NCBI RefSeq assembly: GCF_003711515.1
Contig: NW_021167084.1
Location: 2,397,932-2,461,931 of the forward strand
Source: Sodiomyces alkalinus F11
Lineage: Eukaryota; Ascomycota; Sordariomycetes; Glomerellales; Plectosphaerellaceae
Direction of reading: 5' to 3'
Length of the DNA: 64,000 nt
Shown: positions 55,533-64,000 of the stretch, piece after piece
How the letters are laid out: every line of letters starts with the position of its first letter
How positions within the stretch are numbered: the first letter of the stretch is position 1
Program-made: the position numbers and the translations under genes
The notes under the pieces: model-generated
What the model saw: the letters and a program-made list of their open reading frames with translations, nothing else
The model's database searches: none
Told to the model about the DNA's origin: nothing

Positions 55533-56933
55533 ATGCATCACCACCGCAGGAAGTCTGGCCATGGCCTGGCCAACACGTCCATGACGGATGTGCGGAAGGC
55601 CGTCACAGCAACAGATCCCACTCGACTCAAGCGCCCTACTACTAGCTTGTCCAGGAGGACCACCCCGGTAGCTGTTCAGAAGCTGGGGAGGAACCCCAAG
55701 GATAGGGAACGGGACTGGCAGGAGTCGTGGTATGACGAGCGGGAGAGCTTCCCTCAATACTGGTATGTTTGAAACGTCCTCTCCCTTTTTTTCAGCTGGT
55801 GCTCCTCGAAATCCCCCGTCCCCTCGTCTACGAAGCTATGCCAAAAGCCCTCGTCCGTTTCCCCAGCCAGCACGGCGCCTTGAAGGGGGCCACTGGGCAA
55901 TGCGACCCTGCTCGACTTTCTTGGCCTCAAGCTAGCACCCAGCCCCCCACCCCGCAACCACCATGCCGCTACCCGATCTTACTTGCTTTTGTGCCCCCGG
56001 CTGCTGGCTCGATGCAGCAGCATTGCCCTTTTTGGACAGTTGCATTGTCACCTGAGAGGCGCCGAGTATCTCAAGTGTGCCTGGCGACGGCGTAACACCC
56101 CCCCTTTCCCCCCTTTCCCCCCTTCTCCTAATGGCACCGGCCTTGCCCCACCCTTGATACGGAGTCCCCCCCCCAATCGTTCCTGCATCACCTGAGAGTG
56201 GCATACTGACAAGATGGTCTCACAGTATGACCTGCGAGAAACAATTCCTGCCACATGATGAGAAGCACCTCTACTGCTCCGAAGCGTAAGTCCGTCTAAG
56301 TGTCCCTCCCGGGGACTTCCTTGTCGACACGCTCGCCTCCCGCCCCTCCCTTTTGCAGTCCCTAATCACGATTTCACCACCCTTCTAATCGGGAGCCTGG
56401 TTGCTAATTTGTTTCTCAGATGCCGCAAGTGCGACCAGACATCATCCCCGATTGGCGAAACGAGACACGAACTGTACGGTCATAATAGTACGACCCACGC
56501 TCTGTATGCGGAGGAAATCCCCGAGCATCGAGACATCATCCCTCGTGCATCCCCATCACGACCAGATTCGAACTACTTCCATCCACCCCTCGCGCGGGAC
56601 AACGGGACCAGTCATTACCACACGTCTGCCATCTCGGCGCTGAGGTCACTGAACGTAGGGGCATCGAGCCCTCCTTCTTCTTCCTTATCGGCCCAATCAA
56701 GCCTATGGCCTTTCGCCAGAAGCGGCGGGACCAGCCCAAGCACGTCGTACGGCCGCGTAGGGGGCAGCACGACCTCCTGTTCGGCCTATGAGGCGGGCTG
56801 GACCGCGACGGGCCATGGTCTGCCATACAGTTCTGGCGCCGGTGGCATGGACCGCCCGTTGCCCACCAGACGACCCACGGGCTATGCAAGACCCAAGAGC
56901 ATCGAGCTGGTCACCCCTATGGTGGGACGCTAA
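55533..56933 (+). CDS. ECL1-family zinc-binding life-span regulatory factor
   Basis: Exons 55533..55762, 56226..56285 and 56420..56933, 267 aa. Introns are 463 bp (GTATGT...TCACAG, phase 2) and 134 bp (GTAAGT...TTCTCAG, phase 2). Splicing assembles YCMTCEKQFLPHDEKHLYCS and then EACRKCD: a C-x2-C-x13-C-x3-C cluster at residues 77-98, the zinc-like signature of the Ecl1 (extender of chronological lifespan) family. The N terminus is basic (HHHRRKSGHG) and the C-terminal 160 residues are Ser/Pro/Gly-rich and probably disordered. Known: Ecl1 proteins in fission yeast prolong stationary-phase survival and respond to zinc/sulfur limitation. Both introns fall inside the Cys cluster, so the motif exists only after correct splicing. 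A long pyrimidine-rich leader lies upstream. The family call rests on the Cys pattern and is good but not certain. Confidence 0.8.
55763..56225 (+). other. Intron 1 of ECL1-type gene (463 bp)
   Basis: GTATGT donor, GGTCTCACAG acceptor, CATACTGACAAG branch-site candidate. Unusually long for this window. It carries several C runs (56096-56126, 56166-56174). Confidence 0.75.
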
Positions 56934-58747
56934 GCCGCTAAGCCGCTAAGCCGCCAGGCTGGTGAACGGGTGAGATGGTGAACAGGAAGGTCGACGTGAC
57001 CGGGTGTCACATGGGATCCGTGTGGCCACGGCTGGCGATCATGGCGATCACAGGAAGCATGGCCAAGATGCTTTTTTTTTACGCAAGACTCTCTTTTCCC
57101 CCGAACTACGAGCCCTTGATTGGGGCAAGTCGTGGTGGGGGACAAGCAGTTTGATTTTTTGGGGGGGAAGGGGGGCGGGCGATGCAAGGCCTGATTTCCC
57201 CCTATTCCCCCCCTTTTTTCCCCCTCTTCCCGGGAACTTTCGTCGCATGCCGTGGTAGCACCACCCCACGCTCGCCAGGCTCAGCTCCAGGCCTTTTTTT
57301 TTTCTTTTCTTTTTTTTTTACCCAGATTGCGAATCGGGACCTGTCGGTGATCAAGCCCCCGCCCCGACGCGGGGTTAGCGCCAGATAGCTCCTTGCCCAC
57401 CCCCCGAGCTAAACCGTCCGTGGGGATCAAAAACGCGGGGCGCAACACCAATTTATGCAACCTGCATCTAGGATACCCCCCTCCAGTGATCCCGTTCCCT
57501 AGGATATCGAAGACGGTACCAGCCGACCACCCAATGCAGCATCAGGCTCTCGCTCGCATGCCGCCCTCTTTTCGATTTACCCGATCCTCCCTTGTTCTCC
57601 CAGCTAAGCGAGCGATCAAGTCGGAGGTGACACGGAACGCCCTTTATGCTGGCTCTCAACGCGCGACTACCAGGGATTCATTCATGCGGGCAAATCGCCC
57701 CGTCAAAGGGGAGAAGACAACCGGGTTGCCTCGGCTGCAACGAACTCTTCCCATTGGCTTCTCCGCCTTATCGATGAATCCCCGACTAGCTCGCAGCTAC
57801 TGAGAGGGGGGGTGATGTGACTGGGAGCATATATTATCTATCACGGCTTTCCATGTCCGACTGGAACAGACTGGAAGTTCTGCTGGGCGCTGGCGAATCA
57901 TGCCATGGATTGTTTTGCAGGAAACAATCTCTCGGGTTTACAGAGTAAACCAGCTTGCCGGATGAGTGGCGCCTTGGATTGGGACTCGTATCCGCGGTCT
58001 TTTTGAACCGTACGAAAAGTTTGGTGGCCCAGTCCAGATTTACATGGGTTTGGTGAGATTTTGGGTGTCTTCTTTTCTCCTCTTTTTTATTTTTTTATTT
58101 TTCATTTTTCCTTCTTTTTTTCTCATTTTTCATTTTACCTTTTTACCTTTCCTCCCCGCCCCCTCTCGTGCGGAGTTTGGAGAGTGATACGGCATCTTAC
58201 AGCATTCAGCATATAATGAGGGAGGGATTATCAAGGGGGGCTGGGAACAACAGAACCAATGGCATTAGCGTCAGCAATGGATTCGTATGAACGTCTGCTT
58301 ATGGCTTGACTATGACCAACACGATATCATGCCACTGTACTTACTCATAGGGGCTGCTTGTTTATGGCACCCTGTATCTAATGAATCTGAATATATACAT
58401 TTTTGTATGAGCAAATGAATATATCATATTACTACCACCAACCAAGCAGCAAAGAAGTGTGTCCAATTTCTGGACGTATAGGGGTCACCCTGTCCGGCAT
58501 GACCGTGAAGGAGAACAAGTGAGAAAGAATCTGGTATTCAGGGGTATTTATGCCAGGCATCTAATCATCTATCTGAATCTATCCCAGTATCAACGCGATG
58601 CCGGTGAATGTAAAAAGCAGAAGAAGCAAGCATCGTACCAGACCCGCAACGGTAACAAACAATGCGCCCCATGTTTCCCATTGTATACAGTTGATGTTTT
58701 ACATATTTCGTTAGAAATGCAGATATAAAAATCCCCCGAAAGGCCTG
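56934..58747. other. Convergent region ECL1-type / haspin (1.8 kb)
   Basis: No gene seen. A triple GCTAAGCC direct repeat follows the ECL1-type stop (56931-56954); T runs lie at 57295-57320 and 58085-58145 and G/C runs at 57155-57235. Short frames lack domains. Confidence 0.5.
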
Positions 58748-59186
58748 TCATGACCCGGACTTGGCAACCTTCCTACTCCTCAGCGACCGACAGACTCTCG
58801 TCGGCCCCACCGCGTCGATATCCTCCCCAGGAACACCCTCGACCTTTCCCTGGCCCACCTCATCCCGAGGCAGGATGATGCTATCCTCCCTCTCGACGAG
58901 GTACGACCCGTCGGCGGCGGCGCCGCCCATGACCTGGGACTCGGTCAACCAGCCGGCCTCGACGGCGAAGCGGACCACGTCGGCCGCGCAGCCGAAGACG
59001 GGCGTGCCGGGTTTCGCGTCCGGGTTGAGGTGCCGCCACAGCTGGGCCGTCTCGCGGCGCCAGGCGGCGACGTCGCGCTTCTCGCCGCGGAAGTGGCCGA
59101 TCAGGTACTGGTACGTGTACGCGAGCCAGAGGACGTTGGTGTACGGGGCGGAAACGGCCCAGGAGAGGGCTGGCGGCTGCTGCTGC

Positions 59187-59280
<94 letters not shown>

Positions 59281-59291
59281 GNNNNNNNNNN

Positions 59292-59385
<94 letters not shown>

Positions 59386-60931
59386 GCTGTTGTTGCTGTT
59401 GTTGTTTCTGTCGCAGCTGGCCCCTCGCGTCACCATATTCCTTCTCTTCTTCGTGGTCTTCATCGTCACTGCTGCTGCTGCCGCTGCTGCCGCTGCCGTT
59501 GACTTGAACGACAGGTGGGTAGGGCGTGTCGTGCGCCGAGGGAGGGAGGCATTTGCGCGAGGTGCCGTTGTGGAGGAGGAACGAGCGCATCTGCCGGTAG
59601 ACTTTGCATTGCTGGGCGTGGGTGCTCGTGAAGATGCTGAGGTCCTTTTCGAGGTCGAGGGCAACGATGATGCCTTCGGTGGGCTCCTTGTCGTCGTCGT
59701 CGTCGTCGTCGTCGTCTGCCTCCCACGGTAGAGGGGTCTCAGCGCGAGAGAGGCCGTAGTCGAGGATGGTAATGTCGAGACCTGAGTAGCCAAAGGCTGG
59801 ACCCGGGATGGAAGCGTCTCGCCTGCGCGGTTGGGAGACTCGCCTGATGCAGAGATTCCCTTCGTGCAAGTCCCGGTGCTGGTTTCCCGTGGCACGTAAG
59901 CAAGAGAAAAGAAAAAAAAAAAAGAAAAAAAAAAAAAAGGCAAAACTTTCCAAAACGGGGGTCGAACCACCCACCTCAAAAGCAACAAGCTCTTCCGCCC
60001 TAGCCAGGGCGATGGCCACGAGGAGGAAAATGTCCCACAGCTGCGCGGCGTCCTCCAACGCAAAGTCCTCCAGGGCCACACCGGCATCGCCCAGCTCCAC
60101 GACCAGGAACCGGGTGCCGTCGAGGTAGCGGCTCGGGCTGGGGTAGAACTGCAGCCGGTCCGGGTCCTGGCGCTTGACGCGGCGGTGGAAAGCCTGGTGC
60201 GTCTCGACGAGGGATTTCGGGGCGCGGCCCTCGACCATGTAGCGCTCCTTGTAGACCACGAAGCCCGGGACGTCGGCGAGCCACTCGGAGATGCGCAGCT
60301 CGCCCTCGAGGTCGTCGGACGGGTGGGGCTCCTCGTCGACGAGGCCGGACCGGACCTGGGGCTTGGTCTGCGGCTTGATCGGGGATGGGAGGCGGATTAC
60401 TTTGATGATGCTCGTGCCGCGCTCGTTGTTGACGCGGTAGACCTCTGCGTAGGAGGCTTCGGCGATCTTGATGATGGTGTCGCCTGGCGGGCAGACGTCG
60501 TGCCAGGTGAGGACGCGGAGAGGGGTCTCCGGAGGTTTAGATTCATCAGCTGTCGAGGTTTGGTGCTTCTCGTCTACTGGCCTTTTCGAAGACGCTAGTT
60601 GTGGACTAGCAGGCGCGTTGTCTCTTTGTTTCTGGCTGGCGGTAGCTGGCGGGCTCGGGGATGGCGTCGGCGGGGCCTGAGGCGATACCGCCTGTATTGG
60701 GGGTTCCTTTCCGCCTGGCGAATCATCGCTGATAGTTACGGCCTTCAGACGGTCGGTGACTTTATTTAGGGTCGATCCCTCGCCGTCATCGTCGCCATTG
60801 TCGCCATTGCCGCCTGAACCATCAGTTGCTGGAGGTGGTCGTACAGGGCTCTGCGGAAGCTCAGCCAACTGTCGCCTCGGCTTGGTTCGAGCAGATTTGC
60901 CATAAGTGCGGAGGGATGTTGTCCGCGTCAT
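58748..60931 (-). CDS. Haspin-type protein kinase (histone H3 Thr3 kinase) with long polyglutamine insert
   Basis: Exons complement(59975..60931) and complement(58748..59878), phase 0; about 695 aa with the gap. Seen: disordered Pro/Ser-rich N terminus (1-135); haspin-type ATP region KIAEASYAEVYRV (about 155-167) with the Lys in IIKVIRL; LEGELRISEWL (alpha C); hinge FLVVELGD; WDIFLLVAIALARAEELVAFE|HRDLHEGN joined by splicing, with the catalytic HRD at 320-322; DITILDYGLSR, where DYG replaces DFG as is usual in haspin (DYT); DLEKDLSIF; VYRQMRSFL; then PYTNVLWLAYTYQYLI. Between VYRQMR and PYTNVLWL the domain is interrupted by about 70 visible Gln, a 10-N gap and Ser/Asp runs. Known: phosphorylates H3T3 at mitosis to place the chromosomal passenger complex. 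All catalytic residues are present. Divergent from CCDC47. Confidence 0.9.
59179..59408 (-). repeat. CAA/CAG trinucleotide repeat encoding polyQ, with 10-N gap
   Basis: On the plus strand an almost pure TTG array, with a few CTG at both ends, from 59179 to 59281 and 59292 to 59408. N occupy 59282-59291. On the minus strand it encodes about 72 visible Gln, mainly by CAA. The gap length is unknown, so true repeat number is undetermined. Confidence 0.95.
59689..59717 (-). repeat. GAC trinucleotide array encoding polyAsp in haspin
   Basis: About nine GAC codons in a row (GTC on the plus strand) in the kinase C-lobe, just after DYGLSRAETPLPWEA. A second, independent codon-repeat expansion in the same gene. 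Confidence 0.9.
59879..59974 (-). other. In-frame intron of haspin gene
   Basis: 96 bp, exactly 32 codons, without a stop. GTGGGT donor at 59974, GAAACCAG acceptor ending at 59879, long T/C tract between. Splicing restores FEHRDLHEGN, the catalytic loop; retention would insert a Phe-rich segment in front of it. Confidence 0.88.
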
Positions 60932-61351
60932 GTTGGGCGTGTAACAGACACATGACGATGCGAACTCTCTCTGAATCCTAGTTGAGTTTCCATACTCGTG
61001 ATATCCTCGTTTGAGTTGAGACTGGGAAGGTTGACGTCGCGTTTCCTAAATGGTGGTTGTCAGGGGCAACGAAAAGCCATGACCCGCTTAATGCATTTAG
61101 GGGGTAGTTAGTGGGTGGGTGGGGGTTCGAGCTTGGACCATCGAGCTGGCCATCGTTTCACGTGACCCCATGGTTTCTAAGCACGCCACGACAAAGGAGA
61201 CGAGAGACGAGAAGCTTATTATTATATTATTATTACGTGCATTGTCCAACCACTGCGCCCGCCTGATTCAGTGTGTCTCGCTGTTCCATCTGCTAAGGCT
61301 GAGACGTTCAGCAAACCATTCGGCAACGTCTTTGACGGTACAGCACCACCC
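60932..61351. promoter_or_regulatory. Divergent promoter region haspin / CCDC47
   Basis: 420 bp between opposite start codons. An AT-rich TTATTATTATATTATTATTA tract lies at 61216-61235, about 120 bp before the CCDC47 ATG. Confidence 0.55.
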
Positions 61352-62989
61352 ATGGCCAACGTTTTGAATGGCCTCTTTGGAGGCGGCAAGTCGTCCGAGA
61401 CGCCTTTGCCCAGCGCGGACTCTGGTACGTGATTCCATTGCATTGCATTGCATTGCATTGCAACCCCTTGACCCCTTTGCCCCCGAGTTCTTGTGCCACA
61501 GTCTACCAAGGATGATAGAGTGAGAGTCCTCGGATGTCGTCACATGTCATCCTTGGATTCGTGTCGTTTTCTTGTTCTTATCTACTTTGTCCATCAACTT
61601 CGGAACTAATCTCTCTCTCTCTCTCTGTGCAGACTTTGCAGACTTCGCGGGTGCTCCTGACCCAGTCCCAACCGACACGCCTACACCGCTGGGATCCGGC
61701 GCCGCCCCGGCGGCCGCTACACCGGCGATCGCCAGCCAGTGGTACGAGGTGCACAAGCGGCACACGATCGACGAGTTCAAGTTCGAAGGCCTCATCCTCG
61801 GCATCGGCCTCGTCCTCTTCATGATCCACCTGGTCGGCGCCCGTCTCAACCGGAACCGCGCCAAGGCCTGGGCCAAGGCGAACGCACCGGTGCTGAAGCG
61901 CGAGTTCGCGTCGGTGGGCTTCTCGGGCCTGCCCACCATGGACGCGGCGGCAGCGGCCGGGGACGACGATGTCACCACGGGCGTGCTGAAGGAGAAGTCG
62001 CTCTTCCAGTTCGCGTCGTACGCCAGCGGGCGCCAGAACGTCGCGTTTGTCGACGTCGACCTCACGCTCGTCCGGCGCTTCAACCCCATGCTGCCCCTCG
62101 CCGAGACGGTGCTGAGCTTCTTCTGGGAGTCCATGGCGGCGCCGCGCGACGTGGTGGAGGCCGTGCTGTACCCGTTCGACGGCAAGGAGTCGCTCGCCGT
62201 GCCCGCCGTCCCGGGCACGCACGAGCTGCGCAGCAAGGAGGGCAAGAGCGCGTTTGACGGGTTCGTCTGGGCCATTGTGTCCAAGGAGCGCATGAAGGAG
62301 CTCCGTGAGGAGCGCTACGACCTCTCCATCACCTTCACCAAGGACAACAGCAAGCTCCCCAACTGGGTTTCCGTCATGAGCGAGAGCGCTGAGATTACCG
62401 AGCAGCTCCTGACGCCGGAGCTCATCAAGGCTGTTGAGGCGGCCGGCGATGCTTTTGAGTACCTCGTCATTTCTGACCAGCCTGTGGAGAAGCCCAAGAC
62501 GTGAGTGGCAACTTTTCCCTTTTGATGTCCTACCTTTACCTTTCTTTTTTCTTTTTTTTTTCCCCCTTCTTTTCTTTCTTCGATAACGTATATTGACATC
62601 TCCATCCCCCCAGCGTCGAAGAGGCCACGACGGCCCGCAAGCGCATCTTCCTCCGGTACAACCTCCCGTCGAACAACGACTACTCGTCCCTGATGCCCCT
62701 CTTCGAAGAGTACATCCGCCTCACCGATACGCTGGTGGCGCACGGCAAGTTCCGAGGCGAGGTGATGCGCAAGGTCAACAAGGTGCGGGACGAGACGATC
62801 TCGCAGCTCCGCAAGGAGGCCGAGGCCAAGGAAGCCGAGGAGCGGACGCAGGAGCGCGAGAAGGCCAAGAAGGCCAAGCGCGACCAGGAGCTCGCGGCGC
62901 TCGACGCGAAGCAGCAGAAGAAGTACCTCGAGAAGGAGCGGGAGAAGGAGCAGCGGAGGATGGCCAAGAAGCAGACCGTAAGGGCCTAG
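61352..62989 (+). CDS. CCDC47/DUF1682-family ER membrane protein
   Basis: Exons 61352..61424, 61633..62500 and 62614..62989 (phases 1 and 2), 438 aa; introns 208 and 113 bp. Seen: short Gly/Ser-rich N terminus, an acidic luminal-type stretch (DFADFAGAPDPVPTD), one transmembrane helix at about 77-93 (GLILGIGLVLFMIHLVG), a globular domain with NVAFVDVDLTLVRRFNPML, WAIVSKERMKELREERYDL and FLRYNLPSNNDY, and a highly charged C-terminal coiled coil (EAEAKEAEERTQEREKAKKA ... KKQTVRA). This order is that of PF07946 (CCDC47). Known: in animals CCDC47 is part of the PAT complex that helps insert multipass proteins at the ER translocon and affects ER calcium; fungal members are little studied. Converges on the ECM15-type gene. 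Confidence 0.92.
61425..61632 (+). other. Intron 1 of CCDC47-type gene with CATTG repeat
   Basis: GTACGT donor, GTGCAG acceptor preceded by an eight-unit CT tract (61611-61626). Five tandem CATTG units lie at 61436-61460 just after the donor. Confidence 0.85.
62501..62613 (+). other. Intron 2 of CCDC47-type gene
   Basis: GTGAGT donor, CCCCCCAG acceptor, T-rich interior (TTTCTTTTTTCTTTTTTTTT). Junction gives KPKTVEEATTARKR. Confidence 0.88.
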
Positions 62990-63441
62990 AAAAAAGGTGA
63001 CTTGGGGGAAAAAGAAGAAGAAGAAAAAAGGGGGTGGGTTGCGGTTGCGGTTGCAGTCTCCTTTTTCATCTTACCTTTCGACCGTCTTGTCTTATTTCCC
63101 ACCTTTTTTGTTGGTCTATATTTCCAGGCGAGCGTTGGCGGTCGGATCTCTGTGTGGATAGGCAAACATGTGTTGTTCTGTAATTGTAAGGGAGTCTCGG
63201 GAGAGGGTATGGGTGTGGAAAATGAAGCCAGGTGTCGGAGGGGGATCATAGGGCGAACTGAACTTGGATTAATCATACATCCATTAAAAGATGTGAGACC
63301 TTGACCGACAAGTGGGTGAGGAATATCAGTAGATTTTCCTAGAGGACACATGAACTACTGCCAAGTCAAAAAACTCGACTCCCAGAATCACACAATACGA
63401 TTCTCCTCCCCTCATCAGCGCAGCTGCGCAGCTGACTGCTG
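62990..63441. other. Convergent 3' region CCDC47-type / ECM15-type
   Basis: An A/G-rich tract (63008-63035) and a GGTTGCGGTTGCGGTTGC triplet-type repeat (about 63037-63055) follow the CCDC47-type stop. No gene seen. Confidence 0.55.
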
Positions 63442-64000
63442 TCACTTCGACTCCTTCGAGTCCTTAGCGAGCAAGTTTTCCACTCTATCAATCTTCTCCT
63501 TCCAGTGCTGGACTTTGTCCGTCCTGTTGGCATGGGGGGGGGGGGGGGACGAAAAGGGGGTCCCGTTGTTGGTTAGCTCTGCCGTTCAGGAGAGCGAGGG
63601 GCCAGAAGAAAGGGTAAGACGTACCTTGCTCCGACGCGCATGGAGGTCTGGATCCTCACGATGCCGCGCTGCAGGAGAGCTTCGTGGGCTTGGCCGATAG
63701 CACGCATGACATCGTCCCAGGGTCCCTCTGATGGTTCCCATTAGCTCAGGCCTAGGACAAGGAGGGCAGGGAAGACGCACCGACGGTGGTGCCGGCCGAG
63801 TGCAGCGTGTAGCTCAGCTTGCTGGCGTTGAGTACGCGCTGGACCTCTGCGACCTCTTCTGCGACGGAAGGGTTGCCTGTGCCGAGCTAGAATGGTGCAG
63901 GTCGCAAGTCAGTGAAGGAAGTTGTTGGATTTTCAAGAGGAAGAGAAAGAGTCAACGCACAGGCACGAGACAAAAGTCGACATAGACAAAGGACGGCGTC
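63442..64000 (-). CDS. ECM15: ECM15/UPF0045 (MTH1187-type) thiamine-binding-like protein, 5' end outside window
   Basis: Four exons visible: complement(63961..>64000), complement(63781..63886), complement(63625..63727), complement(63442..63523). Introns are 74, 53 and 101 bp with GTGCGT, GTGCGT and GTACGT donors and TAG/CAG acceptors. The spliced frame gives FVYVDFCLVPLGTGNPSVAE, then YTLHSAGTTVEGPWDDVM across junction 2, RIQTSMRVGARTDK across junction 3, and a charged helical tail to TGA at 63442-63444. About 109 residues are visible, nearly the whole domain; only the N-terminal few are missing. The LGTG, HSAGT-xEGPWD and RIxTSxRxG(A/T)RxDK motifs are those of the UPF0045 family (yeast Ecm15/YBL001c), ferredoxin-like dimers reported to bind thiamine-type ligands. 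Function in fungi is unclear. The gene symbol follows yeast. None of its short exons would be found as an ORF alone. Confidence 0.88.
63534..63548. repeat. Run of 15 G in last ECM15 intron
   Basis: Uninterrupted G 63534-63548 on the plus strand, that is a C tract just before the CATGCCAACAG acceptor of the last intron on the coding strand. Confidence 0.9.

Noticed and set aside
58761..59507. Open frames giving polyCys, polyLeu or polyAsn from the trinucleotide array
   Set aside because: Other frames of the haspin CAA repeat. Only the minus-strand polyQ frame continues into conserved kinase sequence on both sides.

Overview
This is a genomic window from a filamentous ascomycete (Pezizomycotina, most likely a Sordariomycete; I cannot name the species). 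The reasons are short spliceosomal introns (about 50-460 bp, mostly GTAAGT/GTATGT/GTGAGT donors with CAG/TAG acceptors and CTAAC/CTGAC-like branch sites), a GC-rich coding bias, a set of conserved fungal genes, and a retrotransposon mutated in the pattern of repeat-induced point mutation (RIP). There are 17 protein-coding genes that I can support. Twelve are recognisable or belong to a named family with good confidence (CNT nucleoside transporter, VPS13, ENT transporter, IPK1, MDM34, YAF9, COQ11, SYF2, haspin, CCDC47/DUF1682, ECM15/UPF0045, ECL1 family), two are family-level (DUF3429 mitochondrial protein, tannase/feruloyl esterase), and the rest are hypothetical.

Layout. 1-0.9 kb: 3' half of a concentrative nucleoside transporter, cut by the window edge. 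1.9-11.6 kb (-): VPS13, 3222 codons in two exons. 13.2-14.5 kb (+): DUF3429 inner-membrane protein. 15.7-16.1 kb (-): small acidic hypothetical protein. 16.1-23 kb: nearly 7 kb in which I find no gene. 22.97-29.08 kb: a complete but dead Ty1/copia LTR retrotransposon with 193-bp LTRs, a 5-bp target duplication and a primer site matching the anticodon arm of initiator tRNA. 29.4-30.0 kb (+): small two-exon hypothetical gene beside the element. 30.4-32.1 kb (-): tannase-family esterase ending in RDEL. 33.4-34.9 kb (+): ENT transporter. 35.5-37.0 kb (-): IPK1. 39.2-41.1 kb (+): MDM34. 43.0-44.0 kb (-): YAF9, divergent from COQ11 (44.6-45.6 kb, +). 45.8-46.8 kb (-): SYF2, divergent from a putative mitochondrial protein (47.2-48.3 kb, +). 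48.3-55.5 kb: gene-poor apart from a small secreted-peptide gene (51.1-51.4 kb, -). 55.5-56.9 kb (+): three-exon ECL1-type zinc protein. 58.7-60.9 kb (-): haspin kinase with a very long polyQ insert, divergent from CCDC47 (61.35-63.0 kb, +). 63.4-64 kb (-): ECM15/UPF0045 protein cut by the right edge.

There is no operon or metabolic cluster. The genes alternate strands as convergent or divergent pairs. Loose themes are membrane contact and lipid transport (VPS13 and MDM34), nucleoside transport (CNT and ENT), mitochondria (DUF3429, COQ11, the 47.2 kb gene) and chromatin/mitosis (YAF9, haspin). The window is a housekeeping region interrupted by an AT-rich, RIP-marked, gene-poor island at about 16-30 kb. 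I did not find a convincing new multi-gene system. The points most worth a second look are the RDEL-tailed esterase, the polyQ insert inside the haspin kinase fold, the Kex2-site secreted peptide, and the retroelement with its very clean RIP signature and an apparently false assembly gap.
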